A stretch of DNA of 64,000 nt from assembly GCF_905475465.1 (NCBI RefSeq), contig NC_062234.1:12857001-12921000 (forward strand). The letters are read 5' to 3'. This document shows, piece by piece, positions 26,350 through 37,559 of the stretch. The translations under genes and the position numbers were made by a program. Under the pieces are notes generated by a model that saw only the letters and a list, made by a program, of their open reading frames with translations, did no database searches and was not told where the DNA came from. The stretch's first letter is position 1. Each line of letters begins with the position of its first letter. Source of the DNA: Pieris napi. Taxonomy: Eukaryota; Arthropoda; Insecta; Lepidoptera; Pieridae.

Positions 26350-26528
26350 TGGAACAAACGGGCAGGAGGCTTACCTGGTGTTAAGTGATCCCAGTGCCAA
26401 TGGACGCGAGATTGCACCTTTTAGAAAATGGTACGCTCTTTTCTTGAAGGACCCTAAGTCGAATTGGTTCGGTAATACTTTAGTGGGTATCTGATTTCAC
26501 GTAGGTGGTTCGTGGCACTTATATTAAA
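26350..26528 (-). mobile_element. Jockey-like LINE, 3' part of a Helitron-split copy
   Basis: Reverse copy from AACGGGCAGGAGGCTTACC to GGTTCGTGGCACTTATATT. The same LINE continues at 27080 after the inserted Helitron. Confidence 0.75.
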
Positions 26529-27079
26529 CTAGCTGACCTGGCTAACTTCGTTCCGCCCTACAACCTTATAATATCGTTGTTACTTTAATTTAACTTATTT
26601 TAGGATTTTCATTAATGTTAAGTATTACATTAATACAACTTTTTTGCAAATACAGAAATGTTTTATTGCTTGCCATTGCGAAAGAAGAATGGCAGTTTTA
26701 CACATTAGGCATCTTCTCTCTAGCGTCAATATGGCGATACTGCATGTTAAGCACTTTCTGATATCCAACATCTTTTGATCAGGATCAAAGCATGGTTATG
26801 CATCTCCTCATTCACCTCAAGATCGGAATTTCTTGAACTGACACGAATTCGACGTAAAATGATGCGTAGTTTGATCAACAGATGGCACCATATGGTTTTT
26901 GCATTCGTAAAATTAATTAATTAATTTATTGTTATTCGACAACTTATCCGATATTTTATTGCTTATTCTGCTATTCGGGACGGAAACAAATCCAACAAAT
27001 CAAAAACCATGGCAATCGGTCCAGCCGTTCTCGAGTTATAAGTGTTGTAACAAACACGACTTTCTTTTATATATATAGA
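26529..27079 (-). mobile_element. Non-autonomous Helitron (551 bp)
   Basis: On the minus strand it begins TCTATATATATAAAAG and ends GACCAGGTCAGCTAG. It is flanked by A before TC and T after CTAG, the A^T target and end rules of Helitrons. It has no open frame and no target duplication. The interior contains CGAGAACGGCTGGACCG, a phrase common in such lepidopteran elements. It sits inside a LINE fragment. Confidence 0.75.
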
Positions 27080-27262
27080 TAAAGCGCAGTTGTGGAACGA
27101 CGGGCGTCGAGGTGATACGGGTGGAATGAACTGTTTTGACGTCCGATGATGAAACTCAGGTCCAGGTATTAATCCGAACAACTCCTCTGTACACTCTGCA
27201 TGGTAAATGCGATAGAAGATGCCGAGAGACCCTATATTTCTACGCAACGTCGATTAAAATCA
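27080..27262 (-). mobile_element. Jockey-like LINE, 5' part of the Helitron-split copy
   Basis: Resumes at GCGCAGTTGTGGAACGACGG and continues to the TACGCAACGTCGA region, which matches 63595-63775 of the reference copy read in reverse. Together with 26350-26528 it makes one 5'-truncated insertion. Confidence 0.75.
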
Positions 27263-27654
27263 TTATGTATTCCAATCCGATAACCATAATTCTCCGCACA
27301 ATCGCAAATTATATTATAAAACTAAAGTTATTTAGTTCACAAATTTACTTTAAAGTTTCCCATTATAGTCAGTGAATACTTAGAAATTATTGAAATTGAA
27401 CATGGCAATACATTTCGTTAAAGTTAAGATCTGTTTCTATAAGTGACGGCTCACAGATTTCTGAATGTTACTTAAGAGTTACAAAGTATTAATAGGGCTG
27501 CCAATTAATAAATAGTTTTGTTATTAAATATTTACATTAAAGTTAAAATTGAATCTATATAGTTAAATTTTGACGTAATTTTTATTTATTATTATCATAA
27601 CTATCATTCTCCGCATTACTGCCTGGAGACAGATTTGGTGGGGGCTTATCTATT

Positions 27655-27935
27655 TAAGCAGTGTTAGTTTAGTGGTGTTTACGTGCGACTCTCATCACTG
27701 GGGTAGGTAAGGTAGGTAGGACTTTCTGCCTATGTGGGCATATAACACTCGCTCGTACGACAGAAGAAAACATCGTGAGGAAACCGGTCATGCCTTAGCC
27801 CAAAAAGTCGACGGCGTGTGTCAAGCACTGGAGGCTCACCTACTTGCCTATTAGATTTCAAAATCATGAAACAGATTCAGAAATCTGAGACCAAGACCTA
27901 AAGAAGTTGTAGCACCACTGATTTATTTTTTGTAT
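27655..27935 (+). mobile_element. SINE copy
   Basis: Nearly full length, from GTTAGTTTAGTGGTG to GTAGCACCACTGATTTATT. The B-box region is rearranged (GGTAGGTAAGGTAGGTAGG), and the copy lacks the GGACTTTCTT stretch. Confidence 0.7.
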
Positions 27936-28339
27936 TTTATAAACCAATGAGAAAGTCGGCAATAATTTGTGTGAAACAGCATTCATTGCCTCTAACTAAA
28001 ATATTGACTAATGAAGGAGTTGGTAGCCCTAGCCTAAGCTCATCGTACAACGGACATAAAGTATGCAACGTGAGCGCTCATAATGTATCCGCTAAAAGCA
28101 TCGGCTCCATGCAAGATACCTTTAAATTAGGCAACTGCGTAACTAACTTAGCCTCTTTGCTGAATTTCCCTTTGACTAAAGTTTGTTCGAGTTTTCCTTT
28201 TCATGATAACCTTGCGAAGAGCTTATTCAATGTAGGTTAATTACCAGGGCTGTCCAAAGCTGCTTTATTTATTTTAAAATATTGTATAAAAATATAATTA
28301 GAAAATTATTTTAAGAACAGTATGTGAATGTTCGTCAAG
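27936..28339 (+). other. Unassigned 97-codon frame
   Basis: The frame 27947-28240 (MRKSAIICVKQHSLPL...) has a fairly even amino-acid composition, but no motif I recognise and no splice context. Probably chance. Confidence 0.3.
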
Positions 28340-28790
28340 CCTATGCCTACCAACAACTATTGTTTTGCCGGGGATCGAACCCAAGACTCGAAAAAGCTCA
28401 TAATTCGCCTTTTTTTATCTGAGGTGTAAATGCATTAGAGCATCGCCTTTGACCCACACCAGAATCTCTGCTATTTAGAGACTGGGTTTGTTATACCCAA
28501 TAAATCCACCAAGGTTCCGGGGTTGTTCTTTCATTTTACCAGAACCTCAACGGCATAACTGTTACGCTGAAACCTCCGGTGCAGTATACACTGCATAGGA
28601 GGAGATGGGCATATCTTACCTGTCTCTGATTCTACTTCCTCACTGAATGATACCACTGCAGCTCATACCTTGTCACTGCTGACCATTTCTTGGCTCACCT
28701 TATACTCATATAAGGTTATTTGCACCCATCACAGAACTAAGACTATGATGGAGTTGAGACCAGCGCGGACACTCATCCAAAGATAATAAT
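28340..28790 (-). repeat. Less AT-rich unclassified block, probably repeat
   Basis: The minus strand contains TTGGGTTCGATCCCCGGC near 28378 and then a stretch with more G+C than its surroundings and no open frame. The box resembles a Pol III B box or tRNA-like segment, but no A box or cloverleaf can be drawn. Probably an old retroelement piece. Confidence 0.4.
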
Positions 28791-28964
28791 ATGATAGCCT
28801 AAAATGAAATAAGTATTTTTTTTAATTGAATATCTACGTTTATTCTAGGTAGTAAACGACACCCACTATTGTATCAATACAATGCAACGTTATTGTCGTT
28901 AATTTTATCGACGGTCAATCTTTTAAGAAGTTATTTATTATATCGTTTTATATACTACAAAGTG

Positions 28965-29191
28965 TATTATGGAGAGTGTTCTGATGCCTTACTGGTTTCA
29001 TCACTGGAGTCTTTCACAGTCGGTTTCACATTTTTTTTTGCGCACTTACGAACTGTGGAATCAACTTCCGGTGGGGGTCTTCCCTGAGAGATACGACCTG
29101 TTTAAAAAAGATCATACTCCTCCCTTAAAAGCTGGCAACGTACCCACTCAAATCGATGTCGAAGCCCCTTTTTAGGCGTCCCTTAGACTCG
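28965..29191 (+). mobile_element. Jockey-like LINE fragment, second subfamily
   Basis: Encodes in two phases YGECSDALL and TYELWNQLPVGVFPERYDLF, counterparts of YHGECSEELF and TMWDQLPTEVFPNQFDL in the main family. A T-run marks a frame break near 29030. It is clearly more distant than the other copies. Confidence 0.65.
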
Positions 29192-29409
29192 TTTGCCCTA
29201 TAAAAAAATTTGTAGCTTGAATACCAGAATGGCCATTGCATCACACAGAAAACGAATGACGTTTGGTAGAATATCATACCTTTTTCTTGGATTGTGTTAA
29301 TATAAATAATTAATGTTAATGCATAATCTAAAGTTTATCCTAGCGAGTGAGGCGACGTATACGAGCGACTGTAGACCGAAAAACGCAATTCCGTTTAATT
29401 GTGATTGGT

Positions 29410-29840
29410 CAAACCTAATCAAGGCGAAACTGAATCCGGTATGTTATAACTAAACGTCACGTTAACCACTTACCTCTAGGTAGTATTTCTTTGTTTGTAC
29501 CATGCCCCTAATGTCATAGTTGAGTGTTTAATTCTTATATTGCTTAAAAAATCGGACGTCAAGGCAGAATACAAAATACCATCCTTATCACCTTGACGTC
29601 CGTCGTTCCACAACTGAGCGTTTCTTAAGGCAATTTCCGCGCACCATCACTATGTGGAACCAGCTGCCCACTGATGTATTTCCGAACCAATTTGACTTAG
29701 GGCCATCAAGAAAAGAGTGTACCAATTCTTAAAAGGCTGGAAACGCACTTGTGAGCCCTCTGAGAATATGAGTGTCCATGGACGGCTGTATCACTTAACA
29801 TCAGATGAGGCTCCTGCCCGTAAGTTACATAAAAAAATAA
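29410..29840 (+). repeat. Composite repeat, copy 2: unknown 5' part plus LINE 3' end
   Basis: Shares its first 140 or so bases with 23551-23690. From 29551 it is a good LINE 3' end (GGACGTCAAGGCAGAATAC to CTCCTGCCCGTAAGTTACAT and an A-run). Confidence 0.7.
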
Positions 29841-30404
29841 CATGCGTTATACACGATAGTGGTCATGATGATGCGTCAGTTTATCCAATCACAACACACA
29901 ACCTACAGTTTTCTATGTGACTTTACATTTCGTCCGGTTTCCTAAATATTGTCATTTATAAATTCCTAACAATACTTCTCAAACTTTGTTGACGAGGCTG
30001 ATAAGACAGTATTTCGTAATAGGCCTTAAATACCGAGGAACTTTGCATAATCGATTCGTGACGTCCTTGAGGCATATTGAATTTTAGATTCCGCGTCGAA
30101 TTTCTTTGCCTAAATATATCGGCACGTATCTTGGTAGGAATTTTATGGGGAAAGTTCGCGCAAGAACTTGTAACCAAAGACTTAATGCCGTGAATTATAA
30201 GAATGTGTGGTATTCTTCTTAATTTACCTTTAACTAGTAATTATTGTACCAATCTTGCTTTAGTTTCTTCAGCTGCTGAAATCATATCTACAACTTGTGA
30301 TAGTAAAAGTATAGGTTAGGTATTCTAACCAATGTGTTTTCCATATATCTGGAGAAGTTCTTAAAATATATTACCATAAAAACAAAAGTCACTTCAACCG
30401 TTTA
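29841..30404. other. No gene recognised
   Basis: Short frames on both strands only. Confidence 0.5.
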
Positions 30405-30535
30405 TTTGCCTTCAGATTTTTGTATCTTGAGCCTCTTGTGTCTGACACACGACATCGATTTTTGGGCGGTTTCCTTATTATATTATCCTTCACAGTGCGA
30501 GCGGGTGTTAGTTGCAAATATAGAAAAAAAAGTCT
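30405..30535 (-). mobile_element. SINE fragment
   Basis: CTTCAGATTTTTGTATCTTG, GTGTCTGACACACGACATCG and CACAGTGCGAGCGGGTGTTA match the reversed SINE. It lies 35 bases before a TIR element. Confidence 0.55.
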
Positions 30536-30569
30536 TACTTGTTTAATGTTTAGAACAAAGGTAGCTAAA

Positions 30570-30934
30570 AGACTACAAGCCCATGGAAAAAATTTACCTG
30601 TAAAATGAACCAACGTGATTAACGCTTAGAAGGCTGTTAATATATACGAAAATAACTCTGAGCACTATACCGGCTTTTCTGAGCGGTACAGATGAGTACG
30701 TGAGTGAATGGAATTTCTCAGGTACAAATGAGGAATTACGACTAATTATTAATGTACGGCTTTGGTATAGTGTATAGATGATTAAAAATAAATGTCGAAA
30801 AACCTAGTGCCGTATTAAAGTGGTAGTGCCGGAAGTCAGTGCAAATTTTTAATTCGACGATAATTGCAGAAGCAATATAGCGTTAATCACGTTGGTTCAT
30901 TTCTCAGGTAATTTTTTGCATGGGCTTGTAGTCT
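30570..30934. mobile_element. TIR element (365 bp) with about 57-bp inverted ends
   Basis: 30570-30626 and 30879-30934 are inverted copies differing at a handful of positions (both outer ends AGACTACAAGCCCATG). The interior has no open frame. It is a non-autonomous DNA-transposon type structure. No unambiguous target duplication was seen. Confidence 0.65.
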
Positions 30935-32129
30935 ATAAAGCATTGTAAAAGATCCTAGGTTTTAGGCCAAACAACTCTCTAAAAACGTTGTCTCAGATAA
31001 CTAGATCACATCAGAATGACACCAAATACATATCAACACCCGTTTTTTATGTAACTCCAGTGATTTATTATCACGCTTTTCTGACCCAAATCCATTAATT
31101 TGAATTTTTAATGACGCCTATCAACTACAGAATTTTAGTGACTTAAATAATTTTGATTCCTATTCAATAGTTTTATGAATAGTCGTTGTATTTCATCATA
31201 AAACAATGTTTTAATGGAAATCGATGGAGACTATTCAACAACTTGCCTTAAATTATTCAATTAAGTACGTCAAACTATGTACTGTTACCGTTTTTATAAG
31301 TTACAATTATTTTGTGCATGAGTTTATTTTACCTATTTATGCGGGAAATTAATAAATTGCAGATTATGAGACCTCGTGTTTCCGCTCTCTGTATATAAAC
31401 TATCTGGGGATGATAAATGTTCTAACTTTTCAGCCTCTAATTTTGTTATCATCAGAATAAAGCGGAAATTACGGAAAAATATTAAATTATATACAATCAT
31501 TGATATATTATATGTAGGTGTAACAAAAACTCGCTACTATAAAAATAAAATCTACATTCCTACTTAAATATGTATAAACTAAATGTGAAAATAAAGAGCT
31601 TTCTGTATTTGATAACCTCGTTTTCTCTGCCCACATAGAATCCGTAATTATGAATATTTTATGCAAATATCTCATATTGGGTAAGATATGACCACATATG
31701 ACCCAGCTTCAAAGACCCTAATGTAATATTTTAAACCCCACATCGAGGCATAAAGTACACCCGCGTCCTTTAAGGCTTTTAAAAGGGTTCTTCTTGTTAA
31801 TACATACCTATATGCTTATTAATAATTGCTTCTGCAACTCGTCGAACAACAGCTTATCAACCTGTTCTATGCTGAAACGAAAATATACTTATTGTGAAAC
31901 AATAGTTTAATTATGAATCATAGTACGGGCTATTGCACTTTTCTAAGTATCCTTTTTTACTATGTATAATAAAGTTTTCTTTTTCTTACTCTATTGGTAA
32001 CTAACGGGTACTAAATATATTTAACGCAGCTCCTTGAAATCCCGATGATATAAGAACTATTTCCGTTGAAAATATAGAGGATATTTAGTTTTAAGCTTAG
32101 GGTTTCAATATGAGCTATATCATTCATTA
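30935..32129. other. No gene recognised
   Basis: AT-rich spacer between the TIR element and the LRR gene's downstream region. Confidence 0.5.
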
Positions 32130-32215
32130 AATTATATATTAAAAATTTAATGACGTGAAATAAGTGATACATGTATCTTATGTTCCTTAATAAACATATT
32201 TTTTTTTATTTTTTT
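32130..32215. repeat. Dispersed repeat fragment, reversed
   Basis: Reverse copy of the first 75 bases of the 60455 repeat (GTGATACATGTATCTTATG, TTCCTTAATAA), next to an (T)n run. Lies downstream of the LRR gene. Confidence 0.6.
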
Positions 32216-32520
32216 TTATTACTATGTGATATTGTATTATATTGGTTCAAATATAGAGGATAACAAAAACAATTATTTACAAAACTTATTAAAATATTTA
32301 TTTAAATTACCAATAAAAATTAATACATTGTAACAGTTTACACAAACAAATTCTAGTTAAAGTAAAGAAAACAAAACAATAACCTTTATATTTGCTTATA
32401 AGTTACAGTTAACACAGCTTAGCAGGTATAACGTAAGACTAATTACGATTTTTAAAACTGATCCAAATCTACGGTTATTGTTTCATTAAAACAAAACCAC
32501 AGTTAAAATATTTCGATTTT

Positions 32521-32584
32521 TTTATTCATTTTAAACAATTTAAAAAAGGCACCAAAAAACTAAAACTAATTTGATTGATTTATT
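32521..32584 (-). terminator. Poly(A) signals of the LRR gene
   Basis: Two AATAAA hexamers on the minus strand, at 32584-32579 and 32526-32521, lie about 50 and 107 bases after the TAA stop (32635-32633). Further T/A-rich sequence continues to about 32280 and could hold the actual cleavage site. Confidence 0.5.
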
Positions 32585-32632
32585 TGATTAAAATTTACAA
32601 AACATCTCAGTATTGTCATATACCCTAGTTAC

Positions 32633-35600
32633 TTAATTTAAAAGATTACCTTGAAAGTCAGAAATGCTAGTATCCATAGAATGCCTCATTTGCAATCTGG
32701 ATTCTGAATGCATATTCCCACTTTTAAGTTTATAAATTAAGTAGGCCCCTAGAACCATTAACGCGCCAACTAAAAGTGTAACTAAAATGCCTACAAAGAC
32801 TGACAATCCAGATATGTTTGATTGAGATTCAGCCTCTTGAACCTTCGTTGTAGAGTTGGTGTAATCCGCATCTCCACATTTTATACCATGGACGTTATCT
32901 TCGTGATAGATTTTGTCAACAGATGTTACCTGTACAATCCGGATGTTATCCGAAGCTTTTTGCATATTGGAATCAATTAAGTTTCTAATACTGCGAACAA
33001 TTTCTTTACATTCAATTGGATTTCCCCCAATGCTCACTGTATCGAGGGCAGGTGATATACTTATTAACTGTTCTATATTGAATGATTTTAATTGATTATA
33101 GTCAATTACTAAACGTTTCAATGCAATACATTCATGAAATACATGAACGTCTATTTCAGTTATTGCATTTCTTGACAAATCTAGTACTTCAACTGCGTGT
33201 AAGCCCCTAAACGTCCCGAATCTGAGATTTTTTAATGAATTAGAAGACACATTTAAGAGTTTAAGAACTTTTAACTTTTGGAATGTGCCTGGAAGTATTG
33301 ATGTTATGTTATTATTGCTAATATCTAAAGACTGTAACAAATCTAAGTTTTGCAAAAATGTACTGTTTATAGTACTGATACAATTATGACTTATGTCCAA
33401 ACTGGTTAAATTGTTGAAATAACTAATATTTAAAGAATAAATTTGATTGTGTGATAAACTGAGGTCTGAAAGTTCTTTTAATGTATTGGTGTATGGGTTA
33501 TTAAAAGAGTTCAATGAATTGTGCGATAAATGTAGAACACGTAGACTATGAAACGTTCTAAATATAGGGAATGATATGTTATCAATTTCATTATTAGATA
33601 TATCTAAATATATGATCTCAGTCAAGTTTGCACTGGGAACAACTTTAAGTTTATTATTATTCAAATACAATGCCTTTGTACCTCCCAATGATGAAATGTT
33701 TAGTTCAAATTTTGATAATTGATTATATGAGATATCCAAGTTTATCATATTCGCAGTTGTTTTAAAATTATCTGGGTCTATATCTTCAATTTGATTATGT
33801 GACACATTCAGTCTAACTAGAACAGGCAAATTAATAAATGCTTGCTTTTCTATTTTTGTAATATTAAAATTATTTAAATCCAGAAATCGTAAGAGTTTTG
33901 CTGGACTAAATACGTCTTTTTTTATAGGTCCATTTAGTTTATTACCTGCGAGATAAAGGTATTGTAGGCTTTTTAATGGCAATGAAAAAGGTTCAATGCT
34001 GACAATATTATTCATTGATAAATCTAAAGTTTTCAAATACATGTGGTTTGAAAATAGTCCCTGTTCAACTTTTGTTAGATTATTATAATTCAAAAATAGA
34101 ATAGTAACATTTGGTAACGAATTCCTAAGAAAACTTATATCAGATATGTTATTATGTGATAGATCCAAATTATATATAATGTTTGAAGATGAAAAGGTGG
34201 TATTATGGACAGAGTTTATTAGATTGCTACTTAAATTCAGATATAGCAAGTTTTTCATACCAGAAAAGGCATTTTCCGTTAAATCATTAAACCTTTGTCC
34301 GGATAAATCTAAAAATGTAATGTTTTCTAATCCCTTCAAAGTATTTTCAGTTATTTTCGCAGTTATATTGTTATTTTGAAGATTAATGAATGCGATTGAA
34401 CTGTGCTTGAAAATTCCGTCCTGTATTTTTGTTATATTATTATTTTCAAAATTAACATAACTCAAATTGTGATTATTTATAAACATCACAATTTCTAACT
34501 CAGAGTTTATAATATTGTTTTGAAAATCAACTGATAACAGATTAAAAGCCTGATTAAAACAATTTGATTCCAGTGTTTCAATAAGATTATTTGACATATT
34601 CAGTCTTTCTAGAGCTGTGAGCCTATTTAATTCATAATCAGAAATTGATTTAATATAATTGAAAGACAAATCCAAATCTTGCAACAATTTGAGATTTACC
34701 AATGTCATATTAATTGAAACTAACTTATTATTCTTTAAATTGAGACTAACCAAGCTATTCAAACTACCAAACTCATTATCTTCAATATAAATAATATTAT
34801 TATAATTTAAATACAATTCCATTAGATTAGACAAGTACTTAAATGCATTTGTTGTAATATTAGAAATTCTATTATACGACAAATCCACAACAATCAATGA
34901 AGATATTCGATTCTCAGCCGCCATCAAAGAACCACTCGGTAATGTTTCAATAAAATTTCTCGAAAGATTTAAATTTTTTAAAGAAAGTAGATTTTTGAAC
35001 GCATAGTTCTTAACGTGTTGAATACGATTATTGGATAAATCGGCGATTTCTGTTTTAGTGAAATATCTTATTGACGATTCTTCTATTTGCGCCCATGTAT
35101 TGTCTACGGCTTGTATTTTTCTGACACGCGAGTCGAAATTTGTGGCGCCAAAAAATCCAGCAGTCAAGTACTCGAGGTAAGAGTTTTTAATTATAAAAGT
35201 GACGTAGGGTTCAAATGAGCACGATGGGTTAGGTGCAGAACCAGCATATTGTTCACAAATTATTGTATAGTGGCAGTCTACACGCGTATCTTCATCTATA
35301 TGGCAATTGTTTGTTGCTAAGGACAAGTGCCAAAATGCTGCCATGTCTGAAAAAAAAATCTAGTAACAGAATCGTGAAGTTACAATTTAACTTAATTAGG
35401 TCTTGTTATTTATTCACTTAACATAATGTTAAGCTTTCTCGACGTTTTTACAGAAATTTCATGTCATCTATTTAAATCTTTTAATATTGTCCTATAATCT
35501 CTGGAGTAGCAAGTTAATAAATATAAAAAAAGGAATATATTTTAATTGTTTCTGAAATTAATACAGAAAAATTACAATCACCACCCCAAGCCGGCTGGTC

Positions 35601-37469
35601 ACCATGAGGCCCAGCGACCACCACCATATTGATAAGAATATGGACACTACATCCTAAACAACTTTTGAGTTTATCAACAACGTCGCATTTCCATCCATGA
35701 ATAGACAACTTCGATGTACTCTCACCTTAACAACAACAATGTCATCACAAAAAACAAAGACAGAATGTTTAAAATGAACTAACCAAAATATATAAGGAAA
35801 CCAAAAAATCGATACCGGAAGACAGAACACAATCCTCATATAATAAAATATAAATGTACAAAAAAGCTTTAACAAGACAAGATGTTATCAAATCACAAAA
35901 TTTTGTCAAGATTTATATGAAATAAATTACAAGGATTTGATCCTAAAAACAAAGGCAAAATGTTTAAAACTAACTAACCAAAATATATATATAAGGAATC
36001 TAAAAAATCGATAAAGTAATACATATACTATTAGTTAAACTAAAGAACTTCCAAATAAAATAAAATATAAATGTACAAAAAAGCCAAAACAAGACAAGAT
36101 ATTATCAAACCACAACATTTTATCAAGATTTATATATAAGAAATGACAAGGATTTGATTCTTGTCGTTTCTTTTATACCGCAAATCAAAAGCTTAATCAA
36201 TGTGACAGAAATAAAAATAGTTCAACCAATTGATTAGAAGTTTACATAGGAAAGTTGAAAAGCGAAAAGAGTCCTAATTAGGGCACCGGTTCTAGTACGG
36301 AATCTGTTCAACTGGGTACTAACTGGGACAGAATAGGCACCATCACAATGTTGAATGTCCGACACCGAGGTGATCTAGGTACAAAAAATACGAACCTATA
36401 AATAAAGGAAATCACAGGCCTATTAGCGTGTTAGCAAGAATGCGTGTAATTCAATAAATACGGATGACACAACTACAATTCTTAATATTCGTCTGCATTA
36501 AAAGTTATTGTAAGGTAACGCTTGATAAAAGGGAAGATTGAATAAAAAATGAAAGAGGGATACGAACGGCGCCCCTTTATTGCATAGACTTTCCATGGTC
36601 GTTCTCTATATGATAATATTCAGGAATTTAGATTTTTACAAAAATTGCAGTAATATTAACGATCTATATCCTAAGAGCCAAGGACGGCCAGACCTTCGTC
36701 ATTTAATAAAAGCTGAAAGTTCTTCTGTGCGTGTCCCCTATACGGGTAAGATCGATCAGGGACTATAGAGTTTGGGTACTTATGACAGTTGTTAACTGTC
36801 CGGCTTTTGATGTAAAATGCAATGCAATGCAATGCATGGCGAGATTCCTTAAGTTGTCCCTAATAAAATATAAAAAAATTGAGCTTTATACTTTAACGAA
36901 TTTAAGGTACTATTTTATACACCTATAATACCTGTTATCTGCCGAAGTAACCACTACCCAAACTCTATAGTCCCTGATCGATCTTACCCGTATAGGGGAC
37001 ACGCACAGAAGAACTTTCAGCTTTTATTAAATGACGAAGGTCTGGCCGTCCTGGGCTCTTCATCTACTAGGATCGTTTCGATCTTAAGTTTGTAGATGAC
37101 ACTACTATTATAGCAGATACTCATATAGATTCTAAAAGAATTTGAAGCAATAGTTTAGTTCCTAGATGGGGCGAGTTCTAATTTTGTTCTATACTGCAAC
37201 GAAGACAAAGGAGGAGAATTTTACCCAAAAGGTATGTTGCAAGACACGAAACAGTGAAAATAATAGTAACTAACCAAGACTAAATGTGCAACAAAACCCA
37301 TTTAATATGGTAATCTTATTCTGAATAGTATCTGCTAATATATAAAATCTATAAAAAAAGGTAAGAAATTGTTTAATCGCAAAATAAAGATATCGATTTC
37401 AAGAACATATTAAACATATATAAATAACTTACATAGCAATAAATTCATAGTTACAAAACTATGCGCCAT
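32633..37469 (-). CDS. Type I membrane leucine-rich-repeat protein, two exons
   Basis: Proposed coding exons are 37469-37433 and 35346-32633, giving 916 residues. The large exon is preceded by a pyrimidine tract and CAG (acceptor at 35349-35347). A consensus donor T|GTAAGT at 37433/37432 supplies the one base needed to keep frame. Exon 1 has an in-frame TGA upstream of the ATG at 37469, which has A at -3 and G at +4. The joined N-terminus reads as a signal peptide with likely cleavage after LSLA (residue 23). Cysteines at 27, 37, 43 and 55 resemble an N-terminal cap. About 29 repeats of the LxxLxLxxN type follow (roughly residues 105-790), with many N-x-S/T sites. A C-terminal cap contains NPIEC, a transmembrane helix spans about 860-884, and a tail of about 32 residues has no TIR domain. 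Family knowledge points to a chaoptin- or Toll-ectodomain-like surface protein for adhesion or recognition. I cannot name an orthologue. Confidence 0.85.
35749..36162. repeat. Two-unit tandem duplication inside LRR-gene intron
   Basis: Units 35749-35944 and 35945-36162 share AACTAACCAAAATATATA, AAAAAATCGATA, AAATATAAATGTACAAAAAA, AACAAGACAAGAT and CAAGGATTTGAT in the same order. They differ by substitutions and small insertions, so the duplication is not recent. Confidence 0.75.
36673..37060. repeat. Long inverted repeat, 106-bp arms, inside LRR-gene intron
   Basis: Arm 36673-36778 and arm 36955-37060 are inverse copies with a single clear mismatch (GAGCCAAGG against GAGCCCAGG). The 176-base spacer has a short ATGCA-repeat run near 36820. 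Outer ends read AAGAGCC/GGCTCTT. Confidence 0.8.
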
Positions 37470-37524
37470 TATAAAACTTCACTTTGTCGATATTATAACT
37501 ATTAAGTCTTAACTCTCTGACAAA

Positions 37525-37554
37525 CACTGATAAACTAAATAATTTAATTATATA
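37525..37554 (-). promoter_or_regulatory. Candidate core promoter of the LRR gene
   Basis: On the minus strand TATATAA (37554-37548) lies 26 bases before the A of an arthropod-type initiator TCAGT (37530-37526). Transcription from about 37528 would give a 5' leader of roughly 60 bases before the ATG at 37469. The spacing is slightly short and the surroundings are AT-rich, so chance is possible. Confidence 0.35.
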
Positions 37555-37559
37555 TTAAA

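Larger units (their letters stand above)
35347..37432 (-). other. Intron 1 of the LRR gene
   Basis: The intron runs from GTAAGT (37432 downwards) to a T-run plus CAG (35347). It interrupts a codon after its first base. Its content is mainly repeats: a tandem duplication (35749-36162) and a long inverted-repeat element (36673-37060). The boundaries are predicted from splice consensus and frame only. No transcript was available to test them. Confidence 0.65.

Noticed and set aside
28340..28400. tRNA gene on the minus strand from GGGTTCGATCCCCGGC.
   Set aside because: No matching acceptor, D or anticodon arm can be drawn upstream.
35654..35875. Alternative first exon of the LRR gene with ATGACATTGTTGTTGTTAAG before a GTGAGA donor.
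   Set aside because: It would supply two bases before the acceptor where one is needed, so the LRR frame would be lost. The exon at 37469-37433 fits exactly.
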